NCBI GenBank assembly: GCA_025353305.1
Contig: JANXQX010000305.1
Coordinates: 1-6,631, forward strand
Direction: 5' to 3'
Source of the DNA: Holophagaceae bacterium
Lineage (GTDB): Bacteria > Acidobacteriota > Holophagae > Holophagales > Holophagaceae
DNA: 6,631 bases
Positions 6,301 through 6,631 of this stretch are shown one piece after another (positions within the stretch are counted from its first letter, which is position 1; every line of letters begins with the position of its first letter). The translations under genes were made by a program, and so were the position numbers. The notes beneath the pieces were generated by a model. It was given only the letters and a program-made list of their open reading frames with translations, was not told where the DNA came from and did not search any database.

Positions 6301-6631
6301 TGGTTTCCCCGCCATGGGCCGCCAACCCTGCGAGATTGATGATATTGAAGTAGGGAGTGGCGTTGGCGGTATCGATGGCGGTTTTCGTGGCGGTAAAAAA
6401 AGCATTCCCGGTTTTGGCCGACCCGGCCGTGGCGGAGACGAAGGGGACCTCGGCGCCCACGTAGGGTGTGTTGGTGTTGGTGGGAGTGCCCGCATCGGTG
6501 TTGGGCACACCGTCTGTGAAGAGCATTACGTAGGTGTTGCGGCATTCAACGGGTTTATCCACTCCGGTCTCAACATCGTTGAAGATGCAGTTGGGGTCAT
6601 TCAACTGGGCCAGGGTGTTGGCCATGGCGGA
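3398..6631 (-). CDS. pilY1: PilY1/PilC-type type IV pilus tip protein (5' end outside window)
   Basis: PilY1-family proteins are secreted, pilus-tip or surface-associated adhesins and mechanosensors that help extend and retract type IV pili. About 1077 residues are present; the frame stays open to the right edge, so the signal peptide and first part of the protein are missing. Counting from the Met at 6625, MLFTDGVPN (34-42) is part of a von Willebrand A domain whose first MIDAS motif lies off the window. FFFDAIDPATLVNSLDAAF (222-240) and the SGNVIWPGDLYMF region (278-290) are typical of the linker. The C-terminal beta-propeller domain follows: MGDIIDSSP (442-450), LILVGTNQGWLHAF (479-492), ELWAFMPTDFL (520-530), HRFMVDGTP (543-551), GLRKGGRSYYALDI (581-594) and RAYFNDFYGGLWAWG (736-750). 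The usual Asp-rich calcium loop just before the last motif is not evident. Cysteines at 13/28, 648 and 979/992/1008 could form disulfides. An intrinsic terminator follows. Family assignment is strong; ligand and exact role are unknown. Confidence 0.9.
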   Translation of the reverse strand, partial: SAMANTLAQLNDPNCIFNDVETGVDKPVECRNTYVMLFTDGVPNTDAGTPTNTNTPYVGAEVPFVSATAGSAKTGNAFFTATKTAIDTANATPYFNIINLAGLAAHGGETTNGGMTSPTYPPGTITFGNAGDPLTSAWIPFWIKQRGSGTNQVVFTKPRAITTMTIGLSLAGTIADAASPKRRLFYAAVVGDPSRLSWDAASLTAFTLANPADPTFGKTPDSVFFFDAIDPATLVNSLDAAFNEAAASSNINSTANPNLPFIGGSFGHQVYLGKFRPPASGNVIWPGDLYMFATKEVTSPASDPDFGKTIFLDKLGVKTTTLDGTTAQWAASRTFLDPIAPAPPRWTKRTLYTRIPGTLAIPEPGLVTFSDVGWNATPALQVDPFKTIKPWVALAQLQLDDSGRRKAVQFSMGGDITKALDASGRPTLSRISTDAAGNVISEVMGDIIDSSPTAIEYNWSEISVRPELSSTLKNAGARFRLILVGTNQGWLHAFGEVSMIDGDINPTTLLPYHGPTTGKVEELWAFMPTDFLANLDYLTSSKNPHRFMVDGTPTIYHLDLPPSGGGSANGVVDFAERALAIFGLRKGGRSYYALDIHDPFKPTMKWSLVPDEAANFPAIAPGTAGTRLVTNGPSAATIKTVLGNFGFSTCTPALGRIQFQGNYRDALFLGGGFSVPEVEANFANVKLGRSVMALDVWTGQVLAAVDLTDSKIGGSTVGPVVSGLVPFEFIVNSGMAQRAYFNDFYGGLWAWGSKKTSGGGSTDPYNDFRMDTSDLSLWTTNMLATGGTPGIRKVAQDGTGVSALYWTLPAPFRIGSFPGRPSTTNSPSPAAVGIALVSGDRNSPLSNGVGSDYSGGVPPPPVAHRMTVVFDRQDSRAWSLDTATGPDTGITDAKLINNSTGSFTAQNSATAPEITLNDPKFYLAPYTAGTPNVYTTPSFGYYMNFPAASVAPFVTKGVNEPFVVAGSLFYSYFDPLSADPCNGGSGTTTTVEICDVIYPIAHDTRTNVTCISGTQFNTYIGIASAFTAYGTRGVLQAGSVAVPNPAVGASATTPVIDTFLSRQQERFPKVRVWRTVR

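Noticed and set aside
1..6631. CRISPR arrays, tRNA or rRNA genes
   Set aside because: No regularly spaced repeats of CRISPR length, no cloverleaf with a CCA end or T-loop motif, and no rRNA-like sequence was seen on either strand.

Overview
All five protein genes lie on the minus strand. The window looks like a moderately GC-rich, Gram-negative, type IV-piliated bacterium. A PilY1-type pilus tip protein together with RNase J would suit Acidobacteriota (Holophaga/Geothrix-like) or a deltaproteobacterial or myxobacterial relative, but that placement is inference from gene content only.

Layout in the direction of transcription, right to left. (1) 6631-3398: the C-terminal ~1077 residues of a large PilY1/PilC-type protein, cut by the window edge in its N-terminal von Willebrand A domain. 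It ends in a strong intrinsic terminator at 3376-3348. (2) 3350-3278: a short AT-rich intergenic region with two inverted repeats, a plausible promoter/operator and a perfect AGGAGG ribosome binding site. (3) 3277-2647: a two-gene toxin-antitoxin module, a small ribbon-helix-helix-like antitoxin overlapping a 137-aa PIN-domain (VapC-type) RNase. (4) 2630-1827: the 16S rRNA dimethyladenosine methyltransferase RsmA/KsgA, starting just after the toxin stop codon. (5) 1830-100: ribonuclease J, whose best start (TTG) overlaps the rsmA stop codon. (6) 99-1: AT-rich non-coding DNA with short repeats that may be the end of an insertion element continuing outside the window.

The four genes antitoxin, toxin, rsmA and rnj have overlapping or abutting ends and no visible terminator between them, so they are probably one transcript. 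Three act on RNA: the PIN nuclease, the 16S methylase and the 5' exo/endonuclease RNase J. The best-supported start of every gene in this unit is something other than ATG. For rsmA no ATG, GTG or TTG exists in frame upstream of the conserved FGQHFL segment, which makes the toxin/rsmA junction the oddest spot in the window. In the PilY1 gene, two things stand out: the final few hundred bases drop sharply in G+C, and the usual Asp-rich calcium loop is not recognisable.
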